Shown here: one piece after another, positions 1-7,270 of the stretch
How the letters are laid out: every line of letters begins with the position of its first letter
Position numbering within the stretch: position 1 is the first letter of the stretch
NCBI GenBank assembly: GCA_004559785.1
Contig: SFXD01000069.1
Coordinates: 1-15,626, forward strand
Direction: 5' to 3'
From: a bacterium
GTDB lineage: Bacteria > Bacteroidota > Bacteroidia > Bacteroidales > Bacteroidaceae
Length of the DNA stretch: 15,626 nucleotides
The notes under the pieces: model-generated
Told to the model about the DNA's origin: nothing
Seen by the model: only the letters and a program-made list of their open reading frames with translations
Databases searched by the model: none
Program-made: the position numbers and the translations under genes

Positions 1-67
1 CTGAGATGAGATATATCCTTCTCTTACATTATAATATATATATGAATGAAACAGCAACAGTCAGGAC

Positions 68-2026
68 ATGAAAGATAACAACCAGAAAAAGCCGCGGTTC
101 AATTTGACGTGGATATACCTCGTAATAGCCGTGGTGTTGGGATTCCTAATCCTGAACGGGGGGAATTCAAGGCTGTCCACAGGAGATTCGAAGGAGGTCT
201 CCTACAGCCAGTTCAAGCAGTATGTGGTAGACGGGTATGCGTCGCGCATCGTGGTCAACAAGAACAAGGGTACCCTGCAGATGTACGTAAGTCCAGAGCA
301 CACCAAGGACGTGTTCCGCACTACGAATGTGCCAAGTGGTCGTCCAGTCTTCGTGCAGGTGGAAATACCTTCGGCTGACAAGTTGGAGGATTTCATCGAG
401 CATGAGCAGGAGGAAGGTCGTTTCAATGGTGAGGTCTCCTATGTCAAGGGCGAGGATCCGATAATGAATTTCTTCTGGAGCTTTGGCCCGTTGCTGCTGA
501 TACTATTCTTCTGGATCTTCATCATGCGCAGGATGGGCAATGGAGGCGGTGGTCCGATGGGAATCTTCAACGTAGGCAAGAGCCGTGCGCAGTTGGTGGA
601 CAAGGACAATACGAACAAGGTGACATTCCAGGACGTAGCAGGGCAGGCAGGTGCCAAGCAAGAGGTGCAGGAGATTGTGGAGTTCCTGAAAAGCCCTGCG
701 AAATATACTGAGCTTGGAGGTAAGATTCCCAAGGGAGCCTTGTTGGTAGGACCTCCGGGAACGGGAAAGACCTTGCTTGCCAAGGCTGTGGCGGGAGAGG
801 CTGACGTGCCTTTCTTCTCCATGTCGGGCAGCGACTTCGTTGAGATGTTCGTTGGAGTCGGTGCAAGCCGAGTGAGGGACTTGTTCCGCCAGGCCAAGGA
901 GAAGGCACCATGCATAATCTTTATAGACGAGATTGATGCCGTGGGAAGGGCAAGGGGAAAGAATGCCCTGACAGGAGGCAACGACGAACGAGAGAGTACC
1001 CTCAACCAACTTCTGACGGAGATGGACGGCTTTGGCACGAACAGCGGTGTCATCATATTGGCTGCCACGAATAGGGCGGACATTCTCGACAAGGCCCTGC
1101 TCAGGGCAGGACGCTTCGACAGGCAGATACACGTCGACCTGCCGGACGTTAACGAGCGAAAGGAGATATTCCAAGTCCATCTCAGGCCCTTGAAGACCGA
1201 TGACTCGCTCGACATAGACTTCCTTGCACGCCAGACGCCAGGGTTCAGCGGTGCCGACATCGCCAATGTCTGCAACGAGGCAGCCTTGATAGCCGCACGC
1301 CACGACAAGAAGTGCGTTGGCAAAGAGGATTTCCTGTCGGCAGTAGACAGGATAGTGGGAGGTCTGGAGAAGAAGACCAAGGTGATGACGGCAGAAGAGA
1401 AGAGGACGATAGCCCTACACGAGGCAGGCCATGCCACCATCAGTTGGATGCTACAGTATGCCAATCCCTTGGTGAAGGTTACCATCGTGCCAAGGGGAAG
1501 GGCTCTCGGTGCGGCGTGGTACTTGCCGGAGGAGAGGCAGATAACGACACGCGAGCAGATGCTGGACGAGATGTGCGCTACCTTGGGAGGAAGGGCGGCC
1601 GAGGAACTATTCACTGGACACATCAGCAGCGGTGCCATGAACGACCTGGAGCGGGTTACAAAGCAGGCATTCAGCATGATAGCCTACATGGGAATGGCAG
1701 ACAGCATGCCAAACGTATGCTATTACAACAACGACGAGTATGGATTGCAGAAGCCATACTCGGAGACAACCGCCCAGCTGATAGACAAGGAGACGACCTC
1801 CATGATAGCAAAGCAGTATGAGCGTGCCAAGCAGATTTTGAAGGAGAATGCCGAGGGTCATGCCCGACTGGCTTCCCTGCTTGTGGAGAGAGAGGTGATA
1901 TTTGCCGAGGATGTGGAACGCATATTCGGACCTCGTCCCTGGACTAGCAGGGCAGACGAGATTATCAGTGAAAATGCCGAGGCAGGACATTCCGGAACAG
2001 GCAATAGCCAGGAGGCACAGCAATGA
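68..2026 (+). CDS. ftsH: ATP-dependent zinc metalloprotease FtsH
   Basis: Membrane-anchored AAA+ protease that extracts and degrades misfolded membrane proteins and short-lived regulators at the inner membrane. It has 652 residues, normal for the family in Bacteroidota. Seen in order: TM helix about 14-30, a periplasmic domain about 35-130, TM helix about 136-153, then a glycine-rich linker. The AAA module has Walker A GPPGTGKT at 228-235, a pore loop with FVG at 261-263, Walker B IIFIDEID at 283-290 and an SRH segment around 333-353. The peptidase domain carries the zinc motif HEAGH at 451-455, with D526 in the NDLE motif as the probable third ligand. The ATG is followed by a basic N-terminus and the first TM helix, as in homologues. 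I see no TAnnTTTG promoter in the 67 bases upstream, so transcription may come from outside the window (rsfS commonly precedes ftsH in this order). The stop overlaps the cdsA start by ATGA, implying an operon. Confidence 0.98.
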   Translation: MKDNNQKKPRFNLTWIYLVIAVVLGFLILNGGNSRLSTGDSKEVSYSQFKQYVVDGYASRIVVNKNKGTLQMYVSPEHTKDVFRTTNVPSGRPVFVQVEIPSADKLEDFIEHEQEEGRFNGEVSYVKGEDPIMNFFWSFGPLLLILFFWIFIMRRMGNGGGGPMGIFNVGKSRAQLVDKDNTNKVTFQDVAGQAGAKQEVQEIVEFLKSPAKYTELGGKIPKGALLVGPPGTGKTLLAKAVAGEADVPFFSMSGSDFVEMFVGVGASRVRDLFRQAKEKAPCIIFIDEIDAVGRARGKNALTGGNDERESTLNQLLTEMDGFGTNSGVIILAATNRADILDKALLRAGRFDRQIHVDLPDVNERKEIFQVHLRPLKTDDSLDIDFLARQTPGFSGADIANVCNEAALIAARHDKKCVGKEDFLSAVDRIVGGLEKKTKVMTAEEKRTIALHEAGHATISWMLQYANPLVKVTIVPRGRALGAAWYLPEERQITTREQMLDEMCATLGGRAAEELFTGHISSGAMNDLERVTKQAFSMIAYMGMADSMPNVCYYNNDEYGLQKPYSETTAQLIDKETTSMIAKQYERAKQILKENAEGHARLASLLVEREVIFAEDVERIFGPRPWTSRADEIISENAEAGHSGTGNSQEAQQ

Positions 2027-2865
2027 AGAACCTTGCAGTACGTACATTGACGGGGGCGGTATACGTCCTTTTGCTAATAGGATGTACAGTATGGAGTCCT
2101 GTAGCATCCTTCCTGTTTTTTAGTCTCCTTACGGTGGCTGTGTTGTCGGAATTCGCGGTTTTGGTCAACTCTCGCACAGAAGCGCGGATAAACATCCCCA
2201 TCAATTCGTTGGCTGGCTTCTTGCTGGTGTCTGCGGTATGGCTCTCGTGCGTTGGTTCGCCTGATGCTCACAAGTGCTTTGCCCTGTATGGGGCACTCCT
2301 TTTGTACATAATGGTAAGCGAGCTATATCGCAATGCCAAGTCCCCATTGCAGGATTGGGCTTTGGCGTTTGCGTCCCAGATCTACATTGCCGTACCATTC
2401 TCCATGTTGCCACTGCTGTGTATCATGGTTGACGAATCCTCAGGTTCCATGCAGTATCAGTGGGTTTACGTCTTGGCTCTCTTCGTGTTTCTGTGGACGA
2501 ACGATACGGGGGCTTATCTCGTGGGTTGTGGCTTGTCGCGCTATTTTCCTGCCAAGCTTTTCCCACGCATCTCTCCCAAGAAATCGTGGGTAGGTAGCGT
2601 AGGTGGTTGCCTGCTGACGCTCCTTGCGTCGGTAGTGGTATGCCGTTGTTTCCCAGGCAGCCTGTCCATGGGTAAGTGGATGGGATATGCCATGGTTGTC
2701 GTGGTGTTCGGTACGTGGGGCGACTTAGTGGAGAGCTTGCTGAAGAGGCAGCTTGGCGTGAAGGACAGTGGTAACATATTGCCAGGCCATGGAGGATTGC
2801 TCGACAGGCTGGACAGTGCATTGCTTGCCATACCAGCCGTAGTGTTGTACAACGTGGCATTTTGA
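2023..2865 (+). CDS. cdsA: Phosphatidate cytidylyltransferase (CDP-diacylglycerol synthase)
   Basis: Integral membrane enzyme that makes CDP-diacylglycerol from phosphatidate and CTP, the precursor of the cell's phospholipids. The 280-residue protein is hydrophobic throughout, with many predicted helices (for example about 8-25, 29-48, 63-80, 86-100, 118-136, 147-167, 190-207 and 218-232). The C-terminal family signature is fully present: S238, K241-R242, K247-D248, PGHGG at 254-258 and DRLD at 261-264. The acidic and basic residues of this stretch bind the metal ions and the nucleotide. It starts inside the ftsH stop (ATGA overlap), consistent with translational coupling, and ftsH-cdsA is a common order in Bacteroidales. 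Nothing is unusual in length or motifs. Confidence 0.97.
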   Translation: MKNLAVRTLTGAVYVLLLIGCTVWSPVASFLFFSLLTVAVLSEFAVLVNSRTEARINIPINSLAGFLLVSAVWLSCVGSPDAHKCFALYGALLLYIMVSELYRNAKSPLQDWALAFASQIYIAVPFSMLPLLCIMVDESSGSMQYQWVYVLALFVFLWTNDTGAYLVGCGLSRYFPAKLFPRISPKKSWVGSVGGCLLTLLASVVVCRCFPGSLSMGKWMGYAMVVVVFGTWGDLVESLLKRQLGVKDSGNILPGHGGLLDRLDSALLAIPAVVLYNVAF

Positions 2866-2871
2866 CTTGGG

Positions 2872-2903
2872 ATAGGGGATTCCCTAATGTATAGAGGGAT
2901 TCC
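2872..2903 (+). repeat. Tandem GGGATTCC boxes in the cdsA-lipoprotein gap
   Basis: Two copies of an ATAG(A)GGGATTCC box lie at 2872-2883 and 2891-2903, with the GGGATTCC cores 20 bases apart, about two helical turns. They sit 70-80 bases upstream of the -7 element at 2953. The spacing would suit a dimeric regulator, but the boxes are short and chance is possible. Function is inference only. Confidence 0.3.
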
Positions 2904-2916
2904 ATCACGCACGCTT

Positions 2917-2942
2917 CTGACATTCCCTCTTCCCAGTGTCAG
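2917..2942 (+). other. Inverted repeat CTGACA-N14-TGTCAG
   Basis: A perfect 6-bp inverted repeat, extendable by a wobble pair and one A-T pair, just after cdsA and just before the next promoter-like element. No T-run follows, so it is a poor intrinsic terminator. It could be the 3' hairpin of the ftsH-cdsA transcript or an operator overlapping the -33 region of the next gene. Confidence 0.3.
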
Positions 2943-2952
2943 GCGAAATTGC

Positions 2953-2960
2953 TATCTTTG
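2953..2960 (+). promoter_or_regulatory. Bacteroidota -7 element TATCTTTG
   Basis: An exact match to TAnnTTTG, the -7 consensus of the primary sigma factor in Bacteroidota. It lies 29 bases before the ATG of the lipoprotein gene at 2990. No clear TTTG or TTG -33 box is present at the expected 19-21 base spacing, so a helper factor may be needed or the promoter may be weak. Confidence 0.55.
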
Positions 2961-2989
2961 CGTCATAGAAACATAAAAACAGTTAGGTT

Positions 2990-3479
2990 ATGAGACGTTA
3001 TGGATTATACATTTCCCTGTTTGTCGCCCTTTTTACAAGCAGTTTGCTGACATCGTGTGACGAAGACCTTGAGGAAGCATACACACTTGCCGGAGAATGG
3101 TATGGTGATTTCGGAATGAGCTATGATGCCATGGTGTATGGCAGGCCGATGACTTTCCGCTCGTACGAATCAAAGGTCGTGTTCTACCCGCACCATGACT
3201 ATGCCCGAGGACAGTTACCTGAATACGGAAATCAGCGACTACGCCTTGTCGTACAATCAGTTCAAGGGATATTTCGGATGGACAAGCACTACGTTCTGCC
3301 TTCACAAGATGTCGGGCTACTACGACTGGTCGCCCTACTACGACAGCTATGGATGGTACTACAGGGAAGGGTGGTATTCGCCATACTACACACGGTCGGG
3401 CGACTCTGTAGGCGAGGGCGATACCGTGAAGGTAACGCGAATAGGCAGCTCCCTGTTGCCGGCAGGCGGTCAGGACTGA
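2990..3479 (+). pseudogene. Surface-type lipoprotein, frameshifted (probable internal deletion)
   Basis: The first reading frame (from 2990) gives a lipoprotein signal ending LLTSC with Cys23 as the lipidation site. DEDLEE follows, an acidic patch resembling the Bacteroidota surface-export signal. Next comes a segment through VVFYPHHDYARG (about residue 74). There the frame stops making sense. A +1 frame, open from 3195 to 3479, continues with PEDSYLNTEISDYALSY and the Tyr/Trp-rich text YYDWSPYYDSY, ending at TGA 3477-3479. Both halves share the acidic, tyrosine-rich character of one small beta-rich lipoprotein family I recall from Prevotella and Bacteroides. As I remember it, members have another 30-40 residues of YDYGPY-type sequence between the two parts, so a deletion not divisible by three is likelier than a one-base error. 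I see no slippery heptamer at the junction. Read uncorrected, frame one runs to 3628 with arginine- and leucine-rich nonsense. Function unknown. The 3' end overlaps the convergent regulator by 10 bases. Confidence 0.7.
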
Positions 3480-4582
3480 TGTCCTGCCGCATTAGCCTTG
3501 ATGAAGGAGTCCAGCGACTCGCCCTCTATTCTCTCGAAACACGTCTTGGCAGTCTTTATTGCCCCGAATCCTGCGCACTGGCACTCGGAGAGGTTGGTTA
3601 TGGCGTGTTTCTCTATCAGTCGCTTTAGTTCCCTCACCCTATAGGTGTTGATGTAGTCGTGGATGTTGTTGTATCCCTGGCTGCGTACGCTCTGCAGCAC
3701 CAAGTGCCTGTTGTAGCCTATTTCCTTGCACAGACGGTCGCGTCCGAAGGTGTTGTCCGTCCACTCCTCCTTGTTGTTCTGCATCCAGTACTCAATGCGC
3801 TGGAACCGTTGCAGGTTTGCTTCGTTGAAGTCTTCCTTCTCAGCCTGCTCGATGACCTCGTCGGATGGAGCTACCTTGACCTCCGCTATCCCGGGCTTGG
3901 ACAGGCTCAGGGCTATGGTCTCCAGTGTCCGCAGGCACAGGTACATGTTTAGCAGCGTGAAGATGCCCAGATACACGGCTAACACGACGGGAGTGTACAC
4001 AATGGTCATGAAAGTATAGTACACCACGGACAGCCCGAGGAAGAAGCAGTAGCCCAGCAGGTAGCGTGGGACGTTGGCATGGTGTGCCATGCGGTGTGGC
4101 AGTCGGAAGATGTTGATGGTGTAGTATATGCTCAGGGCCAAGGCTGCCAGCCTCAGCAGGACGTCGCTGGCAATGAGGTTGTCAACGATGTCCTTCAGAT
4201 TGCGTAGCACTACCAGTTCCCCACCGAGCAGCAGCAACGTCAGGTAGATGACAATCAGCAAGATAGCAGGAAATGCGTATTTCCACATGCGAGCCCATTG
4301 CAGGAATCCCGGCATTGGGATGCTCAGGGGGTATATGCTCTGGAGGTAGCATGTGGCAACGAGGAAGAGCAATGCCATGGGGTGCAGTATGCCTGGTTGC
4401 CCGCAAGTGATTGTCTCGCTGAAGAATGTTGCGCCTATGAGCGTGAAACCGAATATCCCGTTCACCCATGCCAGGCATAAGTATTGTATCTTGTGTCTGG
4501 CATACAATGCTATCACACACGTCATTATGATATGGGCGGTAGCACTGCAGGCCAGCATCAGTAGCGTTGCGTTAGCTGTCAT
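3470..4582 (-). CDS. Seven-TM protein with C-terminal AraC-type DNA-binding domain
   Basis: Probable membrane-bound transcription regulator of 370 residues. The N-terminal half has about seven hydrophobic helices (near 8-27, 33-53, 67-85, 103-119, 141-158, 173-192 and 197-217), with only short loops between most of them. An acidic linker about 230-265 follows. The C-terminal 100 residues fit an AraC-family double helix-turn-helix: a first unit near 279-303 (GRDRLCKEIGYNRHLV), the connecting DYINTYRVRELKRLI at 309-323, and a second unit about 328-360 with the AGFG turn. The ATG at 4580-4582 is preferred over an adjacent upstream TTG. A perfect minus-strand promoter lies just upstream. Proteins of this layout are common in Bacteroidota, where the membrane half is presumed to sense a ligand and targets are rarely known. 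It is divergent from the secreted protein at 4726, a reasonable target by position only. Confidence 0.85.
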   Translation of the reverse strand: MTANATLLMLACSATAHIIMTCVIALYARHKIQYLCLAWVNGIFGFTLIGATFFSETITCGQPGILHPMALLFLVATCYLQSIYPLSIPMPGFLQWARMWKYAFPAILLIVIYLTLLLLGGELVVLRNLKDIVDNLIASDVLLRLAALALSIYYTINIFRLPHRMAHHANVPRYLLGYCFFLGLSVVYYTFMTIVYTPVVLAVYLGIFTLLNMYLCLRTLETIALSLSKPGIAEVKVAPSDEVIEQAEKEDFNEANLQRFQRIEYWMQNNKEEWTDNTFGRDRLCKEIGYNRHLVLQSVRSQGYNNIHDYINTYRVRELKRLIEKHAITNLSECQCAGFGAIKTAKTCFERIEGESLDSFIKANAAGHQS

Positions 4583-4602
4583 CAATCGTTGTTAATTTGC
4601 AG

Positions 4603-4633
4603 CAAAGTTAGCCAATTTCTCGGAATTATTCAA
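4603..4633 (-). promoter_or_regulatory. Promoter of the membrane AraC-type regulator gene
   Basis: On the minus strand the -7 box TAACTTTG (4610-4603) exactly fits TAnnTTTG, with a TTG -33 box at 4633-4631 and a 20-base spacer, inside the 19-21 base optimum. Transcription would start near 4597, leaving a leader of about 15 bases before the ATG at 4582. Confidence 0.7.
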
Positions 4634-4684
4634 CGTGTAACATAATTTTATTGTTAAAATCCCCCTAATTACAGAAAAATAGCG

Positions 4685-4692
4685 TAACTTTG
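4685..4692 (+). promoter_or_regulatory. Bacteroidota -7 element TAACTTTG
   Basis: The same octamer as the divergent regulator promoter, TAACTTTG, 33 bases before the ATG at 4726. No good -33 box is found 19-21 bases upstream (the sequence there is CCCC within an A/T-rich stretch). This hints at activator dependence. The octamer also explains why the in-frame TTG at 4690 cannot be the start codon. Confidence 0.6.
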
Positions 4693-4725
4693 TCCCATTC
4701 ATTAACTAATTTAAATTTTCGTATT

Positions 4726-6648
4726 ATGAGAATCTCTACTATTACAAAAAGTTGTCTGTCGGCTCTGTTCCTCATCCTGGGTATGGGCTATGCCAATGCG
4801 CAGGCAGACTACACCCTGGACACAAACCTCGAGCAGAACAAGGGGAAAAACAGCTCCTATGCCGGCAACTGCGACGTAACGGTTGATGGCATCACATGGA
4901 ACGTGACGGGAAACGCCACTATGCTGCCCTGGCGCATTGGAGGCAAGAGCCTAACCGACACGGATAGGGAAGTCTACACCAAGACGGCTTATCCATCGGC
5001 AGTCAAGTCCATCGACCTCACGGTTGGGAATGCCAGTTCTATCACTGTCAATTCGCTGAAGTTGCTTGTGTCCGGCGACGCTGACTTCACAGATGCAACG
5101 GAGTATGCTGCCGACTTCCAGGCCAACTCCACCATCACCTTTGCTCCGGCAGAGGGAGAATTCCCGGAGTATTCGTTCTACAAGTTCGTGTTCAACGTTA
5201 CGGTTTCAGATAAATCGAACAAATACGTCCAGTTCAGCAAGGTTGAGATATACAATGGCGAGAGTGTGGGCCCAGAAAAGAATCTCGTAGGCCTGGCTGT
5301 AAGCGGCACTCCTGCAGACCTATGGCAGGGCGACCAGTTCACACACGAGGGCATCACGGTTACGGCAACGTGGGACGACCAGTCCACGGAGGACGTTACG
5401 GAGCGTTGCCAGTACTCAGGCTATGACATGGATGCCACAGGCGAACAGACCGTCACTGTTACTTACAAGGAACTGTCTGCCACATACGACGTTAACGTCC
5501 TGACGATAGCCAACACCAAGGAGACTGCCTATACCGCATCTGAGGCCATAGCACTGATAAAGGCTGGCAAAGGACTCAAGACACCCGTTTACGTAAAGGG
5601 TATCGTGAGCAAGATAGTTACGGAGTACAGTTCAAGCTACGGTAACATCACGTTCAATGTCTCAGCCGACGGAACTGAGGAAGGCGACCAATTCCAGTTC
5701 TATCGCAACATTAAGGCTGAGAATACTCCATGGACAGACGAGGATATCAAGCCTGGCGTAGGAGACGAGGTGATAGGTTGTGGTGTCATGAAGAAGTACA
5801 AGGAAACATACGAGTTCGACTTCAACAACTACCTCGTTGACCACAAGATAAACAAGGTCGTTGCCACGATAAGCGTGGATGAACCACGGGAGTCAATCAA
5901 CATTGGAGAGAGTGACACATACCAGGTAGTATACGATGGTGACGCAGAGCTCTCGGTGGCAAGCAGCAATACGGACATAGCAGAAGTGTCACTGGACGCA
6001 GAGACGAATATGGTTACCGTCAAGGGTATTGCCATGGGTACTGCCAGCATCACCATTTCGGCACCTGCCACCGCCAAGTACACAGAGGCATCCTATACAT
6101 ACGTGCTGACCATAGTTGACCCAGACAAGTCTCTGGCAGTATGGATAGCTGCACTGCAAGAGGATTATGCAAATGCCGCAGACGTAGCAGAGAACTACGA
6201 GGTGAATGGCGTTACCCTGACATTCTCGCTTGGAGAAGGTAAGAACGCACCAAAATACTACACCACGGGCGAGGGCGCACGTCTCTACAATGGCAACACC
6301 ATGACTGTCTCTGTTGAGGAAGGCTATGCTATCGAGAGCATTGCCATCACATTCAGCGGAGAAACCTACACAGGCGCATACGAAGCAAGTGTCGGCACCT
6401 ATACGGATGGCGTAGTGGCAGAGTGGAATGGCTTCTCTTATAGTGTAACCTTCACTGCAACGGCTACCAGCCGTATGCAGAAGATAGAGGTAGTCTACGT
6501 TAAGGACGAGGCTGGTACAGGCATTGCCGAGACTGTAGCCATCGGCGCATCTGGAGAGGACATTATCTACAACCTCAACGGACAACGTTTGGGCAAGGTT
6601 CAGAAGGGCCTGAACATAGTGAATGGCAAGAAGGTAATCTTCAAATAA
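4726..6648 (+). CDS. Secreted multidomain protein with Ig-like and OB-fold domains
   Basis: Exported 640-residue protein of unknown function. The start is ATG 4726: it gives a classical signal peptide (basic RISTITK, a hydrophobic core, ANA cleavage after residue 25). Apparent modules: a beta-sandwich about 28-177 ending FSKVEIY; an Ig-like domain about 188-258 (LAVSG...TVTVTY); an OB-fold-like domain about 266-375 (VYVKGIVSKI...GVGDEVIGCG); a Big_2-like Ig domain about 377-463 (VASSNTDIAEV...GMGTASITI-type strands); a second beta-sandwich about 470-592 ending MQKIEVVY. The last 27 residues (IIYNLNGQRL...NGKKVIFK) are the C-terminal tail common in Prevotella, resembling a type IX secretion or surface-sorting signal. 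The two beta-sandwiches look alike in their closing strands. There is no catalytic motif, so binding or adhesion is likelier than enzyme activity. It is single-cistron: own -7 box before, strong hairpin after. Confidence 0.85.
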   Translation: MRISTITKSCLSALFLILGMGYANAQADYTLDTNLEQNKGKNSSYAGNCDVTVDGITWNVTGNATMLPWRIGGKSLTDTDREVYTKTAYPSAVKSIDLTVGNASSITVNSLKLLVSGDADFTDATEYAADFQANSTITFAPAEGEFPEYSFYKFVFNVTVSDKSNKYVQFSKVEIYNGESVGPEKNLVGLAVSGTPADLWQGDQFTHEGITVTATWDDQSTEDVTERCQYSGYDMDATGEQTVTVTYKELSATYDVNVLTIANTKETAYTASEAIALIKAGKGLKTPVYVKGIVSKIVTEYSSSYGNITFNVSADGTEEGDQFQFYRNIKAENTPWTDEDIKPGVGDEVIGCGVMKKYKETYEFDFNNYLVDHKINKVVATISVDEPRESINIGESDTYQVVYDGDAELSVASSNTDIAEVSLDAETNMVTVKGIAMGTASITISAPATAKYTEASYTYVLTIVDPDKSLAVWIAALQEDYANAADVAENYEVNGVTLTFSLGEGKNAPKYYTTGEGARLYNGNTMTVSVEEGYAIESIAITFSGETYTGAYEASVGTYTDGVVAEWNGFSYSVTFTATATSRMQKIEVVYVKDEAGTGIAETVAIGASGEDIIYNLNGQRLGKVQKGLNIVNGKKVIFK

Positions 6649-6679
6649 CGAATTGGCGGGATTAGCCTTCATATAGTAT

Positions 6680-6716
6680 GCTCCCCCTCCGTGCACATCA
6701 GTGCAAGAGGGGGAGC
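6680..6716 (+). terminator. Strong hairpin after the secreted Ig/OB protein gene
   Basis: A perfect 10-bp inverted repeat, GCTCCCCCTC at 6680-6689 with GAGGGGGAGC at 6707-6716. A second 5-bp stem (TGCAC/GTGCA) with an ATCA tetraloop is stacked inside it. The following bases GTTGCATG have no T-run, so it is not a canonical intrinsic terminator. It may end or stabilise the 3' end of the transcript. Confidence 0.6.
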
Positions 6717-6807
6717 GTTGCATGTACTCACGCCATGTGCTTATGTTGCTCCTTCAAGAAGAAATGTGTGCATTTGAACACCGATTTGGTTATTTTTATC
6801 CAAAAGA

Positions 6808-6839
6808 TTTGCCCTTTTAATATAAAAGGTGTAATTTTG
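6808..6839 (+). promoter_or_regulatory. Consensus Bacteroidota promoter upstream of the small ORF and glsAB
   Basis: TTTG at 6808-6811, a 20-base spacer, then TAATTTTG at 6832-6839: a full match to the TTTG-N19-21-TAnnTTTG pattern. Transcription would begin near 6845, about 20 bases before the ATG at 6866. No other TAnnTTTG was found before glsA, so this promoter probably serves the small gene and both gls genes. Confidence 0.75.
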
Positions 6840-6865
6840 TATCTCATAATGGAGTAAAATCGTCA

Positions 6866-7228
6866 ATGGTCAGAATGAAACGTGTACTATCAATGATGGT
6901 GTTGGCTATGGCATCCGGCCTGGCAACGTTCCCCTCCGAGCGCATTTGGCCAAGGAAGAGGAAGCCTGCGCAGGACTCCAGCGCATCCTTCGTCAGGATG
7001 CAGGAAGGCAAGGAAAGCCGCAAGATGGCAATCTCCATATATCCGGTACAGATACAAGTGACCATGAACGCAATACAGATACATAGCGAACATAGCCAGA
7101 TGTTGCCTATTTATACACGCAGTGGCAATTTCTACATGGCCGTGCGACTGAAGAAGGGTGTCAATTGGATAAACGGTCTGCCGCGTGGGCATTACTTCAT
7201 CAACAACCGTCCAATCACCATCAATTGA
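6866..7228 (+). CDS. Small exported protein of unknown function
   Basis: A 120-residue protein I cannot assign. It starts at ATG 6866, or three codons later at 6875, which gives the cleaner signal peptide start MKRVLSMMVLAMASGLA. A basic, poorly ordered stretch follows (about 27-50), then a beta-rich C-terminal half: ISIYPVQIQVTMNAIQIHS, a central LPIYTRSGNFY, and a close of LKKGVNWINGLPRGHYFIN. That end (short strand, GLPRG turn, Y-x-I-N-N) resembles the compact C-terminal beta domains of Bacteroidota secreted proteins, so this may be a stand-alone domain of that type, though DUF3244-like is another option. It has its own perfect promoter and lies 42 bases upstream of glsA, probably co-transcribed with it. 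The combination of promoter, signal sequence and sensible C-terminus supports a real gene. Confidence 0.6.
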   Translation: MVRMKRVLSMMVLAMASGLATFPSERIWPRKRKPAQDSSASFVRMQEGKESRKMAISIYPVQIQVTMNAIQIHSEHSQMLPIYTRSGNFYMAVRLKKGVNWINGLPRGHYFINNRPITIN

Positions 7229-7270
7229 CCCCCGACTAAATCTGTGTCAGAAAAGCAAGATTCAACATTT

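Noticed and set aside
1..67. Frame 3 is open from the left edge and ends at the TGA overlapping the ftsH ATG
   Set aside because: The translation does not resemble the end of RsfS, the gene expected upstream, and the A/T-rich sequence looks intergenic.
1109..1123. ALLRAGRFDR in FtsH instead of the common LLRPGRFDR
   Set aside because: I recall this Pro-to-Ala difference as normal for FtsH of Bacteroidota; the arginine fingers are kept.
439..1677. Long open frame of 412 codons antisense to ftsH
   Set aside because: It is the complement of conserved FtsH AAA and protease coding sequence; its translation is Ser/Pro/Leu-rich without domain sense and there is no promoter.
3480..3628. Continuation of the first lipoprotein frame to a 212-residue product
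   Set aside because: Past about position 3210 the frame is Arg/Leu-rich without family resemblance, and it is antisense to the AraC-type domain; the +1 frame holds the real C-terminus.
4690..4725. TTG start at 4690 for the secreted Ig/OB protein
   Set aside because: The TTG is part of the -7 box TAACTTTG; ATG 4726 opens directly into the signal peptide.
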